The notes under the pieces: generated by a model
What the model was told of the DNA's origin: nothing
Databases searched by the model: none
What the model saw: the letters and a program-made list of their open reading frames with translations, nothing else
In this document: positions 46,299 to 54,741 of the stretch, one piece after another
How positions within the stretch are numbered: position 1 is the first letter of the stretch
Layout of the letters: every line of letters begins with the position of its first letter
NCBI GenBank assembly: GCA_016706225.1
Contig: JADJKB010000014.1
Span: 124,001-188,000, forward strand
Reading direction: 5' to 3'
Source: Myxococcales bacterium
GTDB taxonomy: Bacteria; Myxococcota_A; Polyangia; Polyangiales; Polyangiaceae
DNA length: 64,000 nt
Made by a program: the position numbers and the translations under genes

Positions 46299-47635
46299 TG
46301 CAAGGACCCTTGGGTCTCGTAGTTGTGCACGGGACAGATGCCGCAGTACGCCGCGTAGGTGCAGCTCACGCAGTCGGGCTGCGTGTCGAGATTCGACGCG
46401 GCCATGATCGCGCGCACCGTATCGTGGGTCATCAGCTCGCGGTATTTAGACTCGCCGACGTGCCCGAGCAGGAAGAGGTCGTCGCCCATCTCGTGGAGCA
46501 TGCGCCCTTCGTCGCAGGTGAAGACGCTGCCATCGTAGTTGTACGCGAGCTGGCCGATGCCGGCCCCGCAGGGCGAGCGGATGTCGAGGAAGTTGGGGTC
46601 GTCCCCGGTCAGGATCTTGGTCAGGAAGATCGCCGCGTAGCGCTCCAGGATCTCGGCGCCCCCCGCGTTCTTCTCGATCATGTAGTCCACCGCCTCGCGA
46701 TAGAAGTCGAGGTAGCTCCGCCGCGCGTATTCGATCTTGTGGGCGGTGTCGCTGGCGAAGCCGAACGGGTCGAGCGGGCGCAGGAACAGCGCGCGGCAAC
46801 CCAGCTCGAGGTACGTGTCCACGACCTCGCGGGGATAGTCCAGGGCGGCGCGGGTCACCGTGATCAGCGCCTCCACGTGGTAGAGCGTCGGATCGAGCCC
46901 CATGTCGGCGTAGCGCTGGTTGATGGCGCGGATCCAGTGCGACGCTTGCAGGAAGGCGCTGCCGCCGGCCAGGACACGCTGCTTGTCGTGGAGCGTGGGC
47001 GGGCCGTCGATGCTGGTGCAGATCTGTACCTTGTGCTTGACCAGATAGTCGAGCCGCTCGTCGGTCATGAGCGAGAGGTTCGAGACCATGGTGAACTCGA
47101 GCTCCTTGCCGTAGGCGCGGTTCTTCTGCAGGGCGCACTCGATGGCGTGCTGCACGATGGGGAAGTTGGCCAGGGGCTCGCCCCCCTGGAACTCGAGGGT
47201 GATGCGGGGCGCGGTCGAGCGGAGCGCCAGGTCGATGCACTTCTCAGCCGTCTCGCGCGACATGTCGGTGTCCACGCGGTCCATCGGTGCACGGCTGGCG
47301 TGGCAGTAGACGCAGGTCTCGTTGCAGCGCAGCGTGACCACCAATACGTGCAGGTTCGGACCGTAGCGCAGGAACGACTTCTTCCTCTTCATGCGCTCGG
47401 CGAGCGCCGCGGTGTCCAGGTCGTCGGCCAGGAAGTTCTTCGCGCGCAGGCGCGCTTCCAGCTCGGAGCCTTCCTGGAGCTCGCCTCGAAAGAGCTGGTC
47501 TCGCTCGGCCTCGCTCACGAACACCCAGTCACCGAACGGCGTTGCAAGCAAGACGGCGTCACCGATCTTGCGATGTCGCACGGGCACCAGCTTGCCCGGT
47601 CGCTTCGGTCGCACGCCCAGCTTGAGGAGCTGCAT
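45842..47635 (-). CDS. HxsB-like radical SAM/SPASM maturase, 3' end replaced by IS sequence
   Basis: Residues 1 to about 446 are native. C104, C108 and C111 in TLRCNETCVYCHAS bind the radical SAM cluster, FQGGEPLAN follows, and a SPASM-type tail starts with CGAGIGQLAYNYDGSVFTCD and continues to CVSCTYAAYCGICPVHNYET. This order and wording resemble HxsB (His-Xaa-Ser system maturase), which modifies ribosomal peptides. At 46298 the gene meets the right end of an IS91-like element. The frame continues into IS sequence to 45842, so the last auxiliary-cluster cysteine expected in the native C-terminus is missing. No hxsA, hxsC or hxsD homologue was identified. The start is ATG 47635, only 31 bp from a divergent second radical SAM gene. 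Confidence 0.8.
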   Translation of the reverse strand: MQLLKLGVRPKRPGKLVPVRHRKIGDAVLLATPFGDWVFVSEAERDQLFRGELQEGSELEARLRAKNFLADDLDTAALAERMKRKKSFLRYGPNLHVLVVTLRCNETCVYCHASRAPMDRVDTDMSRETAEKCIDLALRSTAPRITLEFQGGEPLANFPIVQHAIECALQKNRAYGKELEFTMVSNLSLMTDERLDYLVKHKVQICTSIDGPPTLHDKQRVLAGGSAFLQASHWIRAINQRYADMGLDPTLYHVEALITVTRAALDYPREVVDTYLELGCRALFLRPLDPFGFASDTAHKIEYARRSYLDFYREAVDYMIEKNAGGAEILERYAAIFLTKILTGDDPNFLDIRSPCGAGIGQLAYNYDGSVFTCDEGRMLHEMGDDLFLLGHVGESKYRELMTHDTVRAIMAASNLDTQPDCVSCTYAAYCGICPVHNYETQGSLQRIGHLNCQNPPSREYALDGFGSRSPPAPRPPAPIGLAASARELDHPRQAHATHTSAPSEVAGRLTPPRTPSPIARARGRGLSPWAALDPRPSSCSAISRVMAARLVATSAHLIGPEQRGHVSTSAANTCASNHAHRFRPTGASSFSPSSSS

Positions 47636-47666
47636 TGACTGAAGCGTAGCGTGCTAACCTCCGTGC

Positions 47667-48566
47667 GTGATAGCCAGCCAGCGACGCCTGGACCTGAAGC
47701 TCGGCTTCGCCTGCAACAACCGTTGTCTATTCTGTGCCCAGGGCGAGAAGCGGACGGAGTGCGCGGCGAGGCCGGCGGAGCTGCTCCTGGCGGAGCTCCG
47801 GGCGGCGCGACCCGAGGCCACGGGGGTCGTGCTGACCGGGGGCGAGCCGACGCTCTACAAGAAGCTCGTTCCCCTGGTGAAGGCGGCCCGGCAGCTCGGC
47901 TTTGCCAGCGTTCAGCTCCAGACCAACGGCCGGATGCTCGCCTATACCCGGGTGCTCGATGCGCTGATCGACGCGGGGGTGACGGAGATCGCCCCGTCGC
48001 TACACGGCGCGAGCGCCGCGGTCCACGACGAGCTGACCCGCGCTCCCGGTAGCTTCGAAGAGACCTGCGCGGGAATTACCCATGCGCTCGATGCGGGGCT
48101 TCCCGTCATGACCAACAGCGTGATCACGCGCCACAACGTCGGCACGCTGTGCGAGATGGTCGCGCTGCTCGCATCCCTGGGCGTGAGGAAGATGCAGCTC
48201 GCCTTCGTGCATCCCGTGGGTACGGCGCTCGAGCGCTTCGACGAGGTGGTTCCGCTGCTGTCTGCGGTCGTCGAGCCGTTGAAGCGCGCCCGCAGACTTG
48301 CGCAGAAGTGCGGCGCGACGCTGCGGACGGAGGCGATCCCGCTGTGCTTCCTGCGCGGCATGGAGGAGCTGGCGGCCGAAGCGACCATCCCGCTCACGAC
48401 GGTCAGCGATTTGGCCGGCCGCCGCGACTACTCCGAGTGGCGCGTGCAGGAGGGCAAGAGGCACGGACCCCCCTGTGAGAGTTGCACCGCGCGGGCGCGC
48501 TGCGAAGGGCCGTGGCGCGAGTACCCCGACCTGCGGGGTTGGGGCGAGATGGTGCCGGTAGACTAG
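47667..48566 (+). CDS. Radical SAM protein with C-terminal cysteine cluster
   Basis: 299 residues from GTG 47667. C16, C20 and C23 in GFACNNRCLFCAQ ligate the 4Fe-4S cluster; LTGGEPTLY is the GGE motif; PSLHGASAAVHD sits where related enzymes place barrel residues. Near the C-terminus CESCTARARCEG followed by PWREYPDLRGW looks like a short auxiliary-cluster or twitch-type motif. The family resembles uncharacterised myxobacterial radical SAM proteins, and the substrate is unknown. It is divergent from the HxsB-like gene, so the two may share a promoter region and form a two-enzyme modification pathway. Confidence 0.82.
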   Translation: MIASQRRLDLKLGFACNNRCLFCAQGEKRTECAARPAELLLAELRAARPEATGVVLTGGEPTLYKKLVPLVKAARQLGFASVQLQTNGRMLAYTRVLDALIDAGVTEIAPSLHGASAAVHDELTRAPGSFEETCAGITHALDAGLPVMTNSVITRHNVGTLCEMVALLASLGVRKMQLAFVHPVGTALERFDEVVPLLSAVVEPLKRARRLAQKCGATLRTEAIPLCFLRGMEELAAEATIPLTTVSDLAGRRDYSEWRVQEGKRHGPPCESCTARARCEGPWREYPDLRGWGEMVPVD

Positions 48567-48605
48567 ACGCTCGACGACTCGGGCGCCGCGGCGTAGCATT
48601 CGCGA

Positions 48606-49421
48606 ATGCTTCGCGGGACGTTGGCGTTGGTGGTCGTGGGATTGTTCGTTGCGTGCAGCAGCAGTACGACGAATGAAGGTGGAGGCGGCTCGTCGACGGG
48701 AGGGTCCTCGACGGGAGGCGCGTCGACAGGAGGCGCGTCGACAGGCGGCGCGTCGACAGGCGGCGCGTCGACAGGAGGCGCGACCTCTGGCGGCGGCGGC
48801 ACCAGCGGCGGAGGCTCTGGCGGGGCGCCGAGCGGAGGCGGCGTCTCCGGTGGGGGCGGGACTCAGTTGGGCGGCGCCACTGGTGGTGGCGGAGCGCCGG
48901 GGGGAGGGGGCTCACCCGGTGGTGGGAGCGGAGGCACGGTCAGCGGAGGCGGCTCTGGGGGTGGCGGCACGGGTGGCGTCGCCACGGGTGGCAGCGGTGG
49001 CGCTGGTGGTCTTGCCAATGGACTGACGTGCAAGTTCGGCCCGGAGTGCAAGAGCGGCATCTGCTCGGCCGGGGTTTGCTGCAACATGGATTGCGACTCG
49101 AAGTGCAGTCAGTGCAACACCCCGAGTGGGGTGGGCTGCACGAAGAAGGGCACCGACAACGCTTGCACGGGCAACAAGGTGTGCTCGAGCACAGGTGTGT
49201 GCGCGTGCGGAAACGGGGTCCAAGACAACGGGGAGTCGGATGTCGACTGTGGCGGAGGCTGCTTGCCCGACGTCAAGTGTGGCAACGACAAGAAGTGTGG
49301 CGCCAGCGGGGATGCGAATTGCACGCTCGGCAACTGTTGTTCTTGCTGTGGCGCGAACGTGTGCAAGGGCGCCGCGGCCTGCGGTAACTACGGCTTCGGC
49401 GGGACCTGCAGCAGCTGCTGA
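48606..49421 (+). CDS. Repeat-stalk, Cys-rich lipoprotein
   Basis: 271 residues. The signal ends VGLFVAC, a lipobox. Residues about 20-140 are a Gly/Ser/Thr stalk with STGGA units and long glycine runs. From about residue 141 a Cys-rich domain follows (CKSGICSAGVCCNMDC, CSSTGVCACGNG, CGGGCLPDVKCG, CCSCCGANVC) that should be disulfide-bonded outside the cytoplasm. It lies 39 bp downstream of the second radical SAM gene on the same strand, so it could be co-transcribed. A role as that enzyme's substrate is only a possibility. Confidence 0.78.
   Translation: MLRGTLALVVVGLFVACSSSTTNEGGGGSSTGGSSTGGASTGGASTGGASTGGASTGGATSGGGGTSGGGSGGAPSGGGVSGGGGTQLGGATGGGGAPGGGGSPGGGSGGTVSGGGSGGGGTGGVATGGSGGAGGLANGLTCKFGPECKSGICSAGVCCNMDCDSKCSQCNTPSGVGCTKKGTDNACTGNKVCSSTGVCACGNGVQDNGESDVDCGGGCLPDVKCGNDKKCGASGDANCTLGNCCSCCGANVCKGAAACGNYGFGGTCSSC
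48693..48782 (+). repeat. 15-bp tandem repeat coding STGGA/STGGS
   Basis: Six units of TCGACRGGMGGCGCG type with an exact 15-bp period. Each unit encodes five residues, so copy-number change keeps the frame. Units differ at only a few positions, which suggests recent expansion. Confidence 0.85.
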
Positions 49422-49440
49422 CCTTTCGCAAGACCACTGG

Positions 49441-50154
49441 CTAGGCGAACGTCGCGCTCACCGTCTCAGCCAGGTCACTCTTCGCCGTGTCGCGCAGAGG
49501 TGCACCATGAGCACCAATCAGGTGCCGGAACGGGAGCGCGGCCAGTCGCTCGAAGTCGTCGCGCAAGCTTCCGCCAGGAGGCGTCATCCCCTTCCGCCAC
49601 GGGGGGCCGATCTGAGCCCGCCGTTTGGTGAAGCCCAAGAAGTAGGTCACGAGCTTGGCCACCGGGCTGCAGCCGCTCGTGTCGGGCCAGTGCTGGACCG
49701 CGTCGCAGGTGACCAAGATGCCGCCGTCGCGCTTCACCAGGAGCGCCCCTTCCTTTTTGACGGTCTTCTCGAACGCGAACAGCTCGGCGTCTTCGAAGGG
49801 CAAGGACATCGGCGACAGCTCTCGATCCGGCTTCGGCTCCGAACGACGCGTGCCGCCCGGCAGGGCGAAGTAGGAAGCCCGGAAGCGCTCCACCGAGTAG
49901 GCGTCATCCATGCCGTGGAAGGCACCCAGCTTCACCACGTGACGGACCTTCCCCAGGCGCTCGAGCTCCGCCTCACCGGCCGCCGACAAACGAACCGCCG
50001 AGATCAGCGTGAGCTGGTCGCCCGCTCGGACGATGACCATGTTGCGGGGGATGCGCACGCCGGGGCCCATGCGTACGGAGCCGCGGACCCAGAAGACTCC
50101 GTCCGAAAATTCCTGGATCGGGCCATGCGGCTCGGCCGCGGGATGTTCGGTCAT
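49441..50154 (-). CDS. MBL-fold-like protein (DUF4336-type)
   Basis: 237 residues. NMVIVRAGDQLTLISAVRL, then LERLGKVRHVVKLGAFHGMD and a C-terminal HLIGAHGAP resemble the DUF4336 group, a relative of the metallo-beta-lactamase fold. The usual HxHxDH zinc motif is reduced to FHGMDD, so hydrolytic activity is doubtful. No signal peptide. It converges with the lipoprotein gene and stands next to the IS630-disrupted gene. Function unknown. Confidence 0.65.
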   Translation of the reverse strand: MTEHPAAEPHGPIQEFSDGVFWVRGSVRMGPGVRIPRNMVIVRAGDQLTLISAVRLSAAGEAELERLGKVRHVVKLGAFHGMDDAYSVERFRASYFALPGGTRRSEPKPDRELSPMSLPFEDAELFAFEKTVKKEGALLVKRDGGILVTCDAVQHWPDTSGCSPVAKLVTYFLGFTKRRAQIGPPWRKGMTPPGGSLRDDFERLAALPFRHLIGAHGAPLRDTAKSDLAETVSATFA

Positions 50155-50350
50155 GCGCCAAGCGGACCACAGCCGGGGCCAGCGTCAAGAGCGGCGACGC
50201 GCTAGACTGCGCGCCGTGGCTCTGCGGCAGGTGTCCTTGGTGCTCGCCGTTCTTGCACTCGCGTGCGGCGACGACGCCGGAACGGCGAAGGCCACCGGGG
50301 CGTGCATCGCCGGTCAACAGCGGAGCTGCGATTGCGCGGGCGGCGGGCTA

Positions 50351-51582
50351 GTGCTGCGTCCCAAAAGTCGCAATCCATCGAATCCTATCGGTCAAGCGTG
50401 GAGAGCTTTCCCGGTGTAGGTCCACTCGAACGGGTGAGCCAGCGCGCTGTTCCAGTGTTTCGCGAAGCGATAGATCGCGTTCGCGAGCGCCGCGACACTG
50501 TCGAACGACTTCGCTCGCAGTGCCTTGCTGGTCAGAATCCCGAACCAGATCTCGACCTGGTTGAGCCAGCTGCCGTGCTTCGGCGTGAACACGAACCGGA
50601 CGCGCGGGTGAGTCGCCAACCACGCTTTAGCCACCTCGCCCGTGCGAGTGCTGATGTTGTCGGTGATGATGATGAGCCGACCCCGCGGGCAGAAGCGCAG
50701 AATTTGATCGAGAAAGGAGAGAACGTTTGGTGTCGCCCTGTCAGCCGTGACCCAAACCAACACCCGGCCCGTCTTGATGTTGAAAGCGGCGAAGACGTTG
50801 CGCGTTCCCTTGCGCTCGTATTCGTACTCGATTCGAGTCGCGCGTCCGAAATCCATCGGTCTCGTTGGATGGGTCCGTCGCAACGCTTGGATGCCCGGCT
50901 TCTCGTCGAGACTCAGCACCGTCGCGTCACGTGGAGGCGACAGGTACAGCCTGCAAATTCTGGCTGCTTTTTTGTCGAAATCAGGATCGGTCGGGTTGAG
51001 CCAATACCGCACACGATGGGGTTTGAGTGCCATCGATCGGAGAAATCGGCTGATCGACGAGCGCCCAACGCGCCAGCCGTAGCGCTCCCACAGGAACGCC
51101 TCCAACGCCCGCACCGACCAGCGCGCGAACGGCAGGCCGAACTTCTCGGGAGTCTGCACAACGAGCGTCGCCAACTTCGACCAGGCCGAATTGTCGATGG
51201 TATTGGGTCGCCCGGACCGGCCGCGGTCCTTCAAGCCTTCGAAACCATCCTCAAGAAAACGCTTCAGCCAGCGCCGAACGACTTGATGGTCCAGCGAAAG
51301 AGCGGCGCAGATCATCGTGATGCGCATTCCGCGGTGCGAGTTCAATACGATCTTGGCGCGCATCACCATCCAGTGCCCCGGACTTCTCCTTCGAACAACC
51401 GCTTCCAAGCGCTTGCGTTGCTTCGGCTTGAGCCTCACCCGATACGGCGATACTGTTCCACGCATCCGTCTGCCTCCGTGTGGTTCCAATGGCGATTGGG
51501 GCCCACGCGGAGAACGGGCGGATCTGCCCGAGTATTTCCATGATCACGTCGAAAGGTGATCGTTACTTCTGGGACGCAGCAC
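50351..51582. mobile_element. IS630-family insertion sequence, complete
   Basis: 1232 bp bounded by imperfect terminal inverted repeats, left GTGCTGCGTCCCAAAAGT (50351-50368) and right ACTTCTGGGACGCAGCAC (51565-51582), 17 of 18 matching. A TA dinucleotide flanks each end (50349-50350, 51583-51584), the target duplication typical of the IS630/Tc1/mariner superfamily. Subtracting the element and one TA restores the host frame exactly, so insertion was recent or the gene was never under strong decay. Confidence 0.93.
50392..51489 (-). CDS. IS630-family transposase
   Basis: 365 residues, or 357 from the second methionine MRGTVSPYRVRL. The helix-turn-helix N-terminal half (MRITMICAALSLDHQVVRRW, GLKDRGRSGRP) binds the ends. 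The DDE catalytic core has D in VLSLDEKPGIQAL, D in IIITDNIS and E in HGSWLNQVEIWFGIL, all present. The frame is uninterrupted, so the enzyme is probably active. Fills almost the whole element. Confidence 0.93.
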   Translation of the reverse strand: MEPHGGRRMRGTVSPYRVRLKPKQRKRLEAVVRRRSPGHWMVMRAKIVLNSHRGMRITMICAALSLDHQVVRRWLKRFLEDGFEGLKDRGRSGRPNTIDNSAWSKLATLVVQTPEKFGLPFARWSVRALEAFLWERYGWRVGRSSISRFLRSMALKPHRVRYWLNPTDPDFDKKAARICRLYLSPPRDATVLSLDEKPGIQALRRTHPTRPMDFGRATRIEYEYERKGTRNVFAAFNIKTGRVLVWVTADRATPNVLSFLDQILRFCPRGRLIIITDNISTRTGEVAKAWLATHPRVRFVFTPKHGSWLNQVEIWFGILTSKALRAKSFDSVAALANAIYRFAKHWNSALAHPFEWTYTGKALHA

Positions 51583-52110
51583 TAGGCGCTCAGATCTGCA
51601 AGAGCAATGGCTCGGGGTACGCTGCCTGCTTCGGTTGCGGCGGCGGCACTGGCGGCACGGGAGGCGGGGCCGGCAGCGGAGGCTCGTCGACGGGAGGCAG
51701 CGCAGGCATAGTTGGGAAACGCACCGGTCAGGTGAAGCTCGACGGTCGCTCGCTGACGGACGATCAGGGGCGTTTCAACGCGCTCGGCGCGACGTTGATG
51801 TGGGCCGCCTGGGGCTACAAGAACGACTTGGCCCGGCTCGAGCAGAACCTCGATTGGCTCTCGAAGCACGGCTTCCATTACATCCGAGCGCTGGGCGTCG
51901 TCGGCGACTACGCGAACGCCGATTTCTGGGACGGACGCGAGATCGACTGGCACTGGTCGGACTACGACCAGGTCATCGCCGGACTCACCGACCTCGCGTA
52001 TCAGAAGTATGGGCTCAGGGTCGAATGGACCTTGATCGGCGACGGTCAGAAGAACATCCCCTCGACCTCCGACCGCCACGCCTTGGTGGACCGTTTCGTT
52101 GCCATGGCGC

Positions 52111-52448
52111 CCTTCGGCCGTGAGCTCGGCCATCTCGCCGTCCTCGAGGAAGATCATCTCGCGCGTACTGCCGAGCAAGGCCGGAATGTCGCTACCGCAC
52201 AGCGTCTCCCCTTCGCCGATACCGATCACCAGGGGTGACGCGCTCTTGGCGATCACGATGCGCCCGGGCTCACGCCGGCAGATCGCGGCCAGGGCGTAGG
52301 CGCCGCGCACTTGCCCGAGCGCCTGACGCATCGCCAGAAACAGGCTCGCCGCGCCGGCGTCGAGCGCACGATTGATCAGATGCGCGACGATCTCGCCCCC
52401 GGTGTCGCTGGTGAGGCGCACGCCGCCCTTCTGCAGCTCTTGCTTCAG
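52111..52448 (-). pseudogene. glmS: Internal fragment of glmS (glutamine-fructose-6-phosphate transaminase)
   Basis: About 112 codons from the glutaminase domain: LKQELQKGGVRLTSDTGGEI, VAHLINRAL, QVRGAYALAAICRREPGRIV, ASPLVIGIGEGETLCGSDIP and REMIFLEDGEMAELTA. This corresponds to roughly residues 110-220 of a full-length GlmS of about 610. The catalytic N-terminal Cys, the rest of the glutaminase domain and the whole isomerase part are absent. It lies next to IS91-like copy 2, and its first 64 bp recur beside copy 3, so it is transduced DNA and not a resident gene. Confidence 0.8.
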
Positions 52449-52610
52449 CCGAGCCGGCGTCCAGGTGTCAGGCTGACGGATTACCCGTTCGAGCGAAGCC
52501 TGCCGGTGTTCTTCAGCCTCTCCGCTGCGTTCGCGCAGCGGCCGGAAGATCGAGGACGAGGCGGAGGCGCGGCGGTGCCTGGCCGCAGCGAAGCGGAAGG
52601 GCCTGAGCGC
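52385..52610 (+). repeat. Transduced flank of IS91-like copy 2
   Basis: About 226 bp almost identical to 59584-59809. It holds 64 bp of the glmS fragment and then about 160 bp of unassigned DNA. In the latter CCGCTGCG-TTCG-CGCAGCGG (52522-52541) is a perfect 8-bp stem closed by a very stable TTCG loop, perhaps the terminator or REP of the source locus. Confidence 0.8.
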
Positions 52611-54539
52611 CGGACTTGTTGGCGCGGGCTTGGGTGATCGCGGAGGGAGCTCGGGCGCGGCGGGTCGCGGCGGGTGGCGATCGCCGCCGGCGGCCGCCGG
52701 TTCGCCACCCCGAGTCCGCGCATTTTTGCGAGGAAACATCGGCCTTCCGGGGTGGCACGCCGCTGGCCATAGCGCCGTCGTGTGGGCCACCCCGCACACA
52801 CCCGTCCCGAGCCCTCGCGCGTCCGGCATCGACCGGAGAGCACGCTGCTCTACCAGACAGTGGCGGAGCACTGGCCGGCGTTCCTCGAGCGCGCGGACGA
52901 GCACGGCGGCCTGCCGCGCTTCGTGGTGAAAGAGTTCGAGGCCTACCTGCGCTGCGGGCAGCTGGAGCACGGCTGCCTGCACCTTGTGTGTCGTGACTGC
53001 GGGTACTCCGAGCTCGTCGCGCTCAGTTGCAAGAAGCGCGGGTTCTGTCCATCCTGTTTGGGCCGCCGGATGGCCGACACCGCGGTGCACTTGGAGCAGG
53101 CGGTGCTGCCGCGCGTGCCCATCCGTCATTGGATCTGCTCTTTGCCCTGGGGTCTACGCTCGCTGCTCGGGTACGACCGCAAGCTCTGCTCCGAGGTGGT
53201 GAGCGCGTTCATGGCGGAGGTGGACCGCTCGCTGCGCTGGCGCGCGAAGCGCGAGCTCGGCATTCGAGTGTCGCAAGCTGCCACACCGGATCCGTGGTCG
53301 CTGTGCAGAGGACGGACAGCGCGCTCCGGCTCAACGTGCACTTCCACGCACTCGTGCTCGATGGCGTGTACGTGCACGCGGACGGCGACCCGCGCGCGCC
53401 GCTCGAGTTCCGGGAGCTCGACGCGCCCACGCACGCGGACGTGGCGCAGGTCGCAGCGCGCACTGCGGCCCGCATCGAGAGCATCCTCAAAGCGCACGGG
53501 CGGAGCCTCGACCCCGAGCTCGGTGAGCAGGAGCTGCCGGAGCTCTGCTTTGACGAGCCGGGGCTGGCTGCGTGTTACGCGGCGGCAGCTCAGGGCATTG
53601 GCGTGAGCGGTGAGCGTGCAGGCAAGCCGCTCTTGCGGTTGGTCGTGCCGGCGGAGTTGCCCGAGCGCTCGCGTGCCGCGGACGCGACGGATGCGCCCAT
53701 CGCGGAGGTGCGCGGCATCAACTTGCATGCGGCGCAGGTCATCGACGGCCGAGATCGGCGACGAGTGGAGCGGCTCGCTAAATACATCACGCGCCCTCCG
53801 ATCGCGCAGGACCGCCTCGAGCGCCGGCAGGACGGCAGGCTCGAGCTCATCTTCAAGAAGGTGTGGCGGGACGGCACCCGCGCGCTGGTGCTCGAGCCCC
53901 ACGACCTGATTGCGCGGTTGGTGGCGGCCGTGCCGCCTCCACGCTTTCACATGCTCCGGTATTTCGGGGTGCTCTCGAGCCACTCATCGCGCCGGGCCCT
54001 CGTCGTGCCCAAGCCGCCCGTGGATGCGGCCTGTCACAAGCCACCTCCGGCTCGAGGCGATCAGCTCGAGCTGCTCGGCGAGAAGGACGATGCGCCGGTC
54101 GGGCGGAAGCGGTGGGCGTGGTTGCTGGCGCACGTGTTCGCGGCCGATGTCGAGACGTGCCCGCGTTGCTCCGGCCCGATGAGGTGGGCGGAGGTCGCCA
54201 CGAGTCGCGCGGCCATCACGCGGCTGATTGCGGAGCACGAGGACGGCCTCGGATCGAGAGCGCCGCCCACGGCGAGAGTCCCCGTCCGCGTGCCCGAGCA
54301 ATTGGGGATGGGGTTCGGGGAGGGGTGAGGCGACCGGCGACTTCGCTGGGGGCGGAGGTGTGTGTCGCGCGCGCTTGGCGAGGGTGATCGAGCTCGGCAG
54401 AGGACCCGGCGAGCCCAATCGGCGCCCGGCGAGCCCAATCGGCGCCGGGGGTCGGGGTGCGGGAGGTGATCTCGACCCGAAGCCGTCGAGCGCGTACTCT
54501 CGGCTTGGTGGGTTTTGGCAGTTCAAATGCCCTATGCGC
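52611..54539 (+). mobile_element. IS91-like element, copy 2 (longest)
   Basis: 1929 bp. It carries a near-complete HUH transposase gene, a right-terminal region with two tandem CGGCGAGCCCAATCGGCGC units (about 54400-54440) and the right end GCAGTTCAAATGCCCTATGC shared by all three copies. In IS91 the replication origin lies downstream of the transposase and the terminator upstream. The same layout here puts the origin at the constant right end. Confidence 0.85.
52782..54328 (+). CDS. IS91-family HUH transposase, one frameshift as written
   Basis: N-terminal zinc-binding domain: CGQLEHGCLHLVCRDCGYSE and CKKRGFCPSCLGRRMADT. The chain then follows the Y2-transposase pattern (PIRHWICSLPWGLRSLLGYD). 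HUH motif HFH lies in LRLNVHFHALVLDG, the tyrosine region is LAKYITRPPIAQDRL, and a C-terminal CPRCSGPMRW completes the protein. The reading frame changes near 53276: GCTGCCACACC reads through as AAHTGSVVAVQ if one C is added. Corrected, it would be one protein of about 515 residues from GTG 52782. The frameshift may be a sequencing artefact or true inactivation. Confidence 0.82.
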
Positions 54540-54552
54540 ACCGCTCCCTACC

Positions 54553-54741
54553 TCAGCGCCGCTTCTTCTTCGCCGCCGCCGCTTCGCCTTCTTCGCGCGT
54601 GAACCGCCTCCGGCACTTCCGGCACGCGTACACGCTGCCCTTGGGCTTGCGGCCCCGCGCCTGGATCTCGCCACAGTGAGGGCAGGCGAGCCGGATCATC
54701 CCGCCCATCGCCCCGCCCACGAAGATTACCGCCATGCTCAC
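54553..54741 (-). CDS. Small zinc-ribbon protein
   Basis: 62 residues from GTG 54741, which overlaps the stop of the upstream RND gene (GTGA); ATG 54735 is the alternative. A short hydrophobic start (AVIFVGGAMGGMI) precedes two CxxC knuckles, CPHCGEIQ and CRKCRRRF, 14-16 residues apart, then a Lys/Arg tail. It should bind one zinc. The overlap suggests it is made with the exporter and could act on it or on a shared regulator. The stop lies 13 bp from the right end of IS91-like copy 2. Confidence 0.7.
   Translation of the reverse strand: MSMAVIFVGGAMGGMIRLACPHCGEIQARGRKPKGSVYACRKCRRRFTREEGEAAAAKKKRR

Larger units (their letters stand above)
50216..52118 (+). pseudogene. Lipoprotein gene split by IS630 and truncated by a glmS fragment
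   Basis: The 5' part (GTG 50216 to 50350) encodes a signal with lipobox LAVLALAC and ends CIAGQQRSCDCAGGGL. After the IS and its TA duplication the same frame resumes at 51585 with GAQICKSNGSGYAACFGCGG, completing a cysteine motif common in myxobacterial lipoproteins, then a Gly/Ser linker and a domain (GRFNALGATLMWAAWGYKND, IRALGVVGDYANADFW) that looks like a glycoside-hydrolase TIM barrel. At about 52111-52118 that domain stops where antisense glmS sequence begins. The gene was therefore hit twice and cannot make the native protein. Confidence 0.82.

Noticed and set aside
48693..48782. Short direct repeats as a possible CRISPR array
   Set aside because: Units are contiguous 15-bp coding repeats without spacers, inside a lipoprotein gene.
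51582..53129. 515-codon minus-strand frame spanning the glmS fragment and the left part of IS91-like copy 2
   Set aside because: Only the part at 52111-52448 has protein similarity. The remainder is antisense to the transposase and to the broken lipoprotein, so it is a chance fusion.
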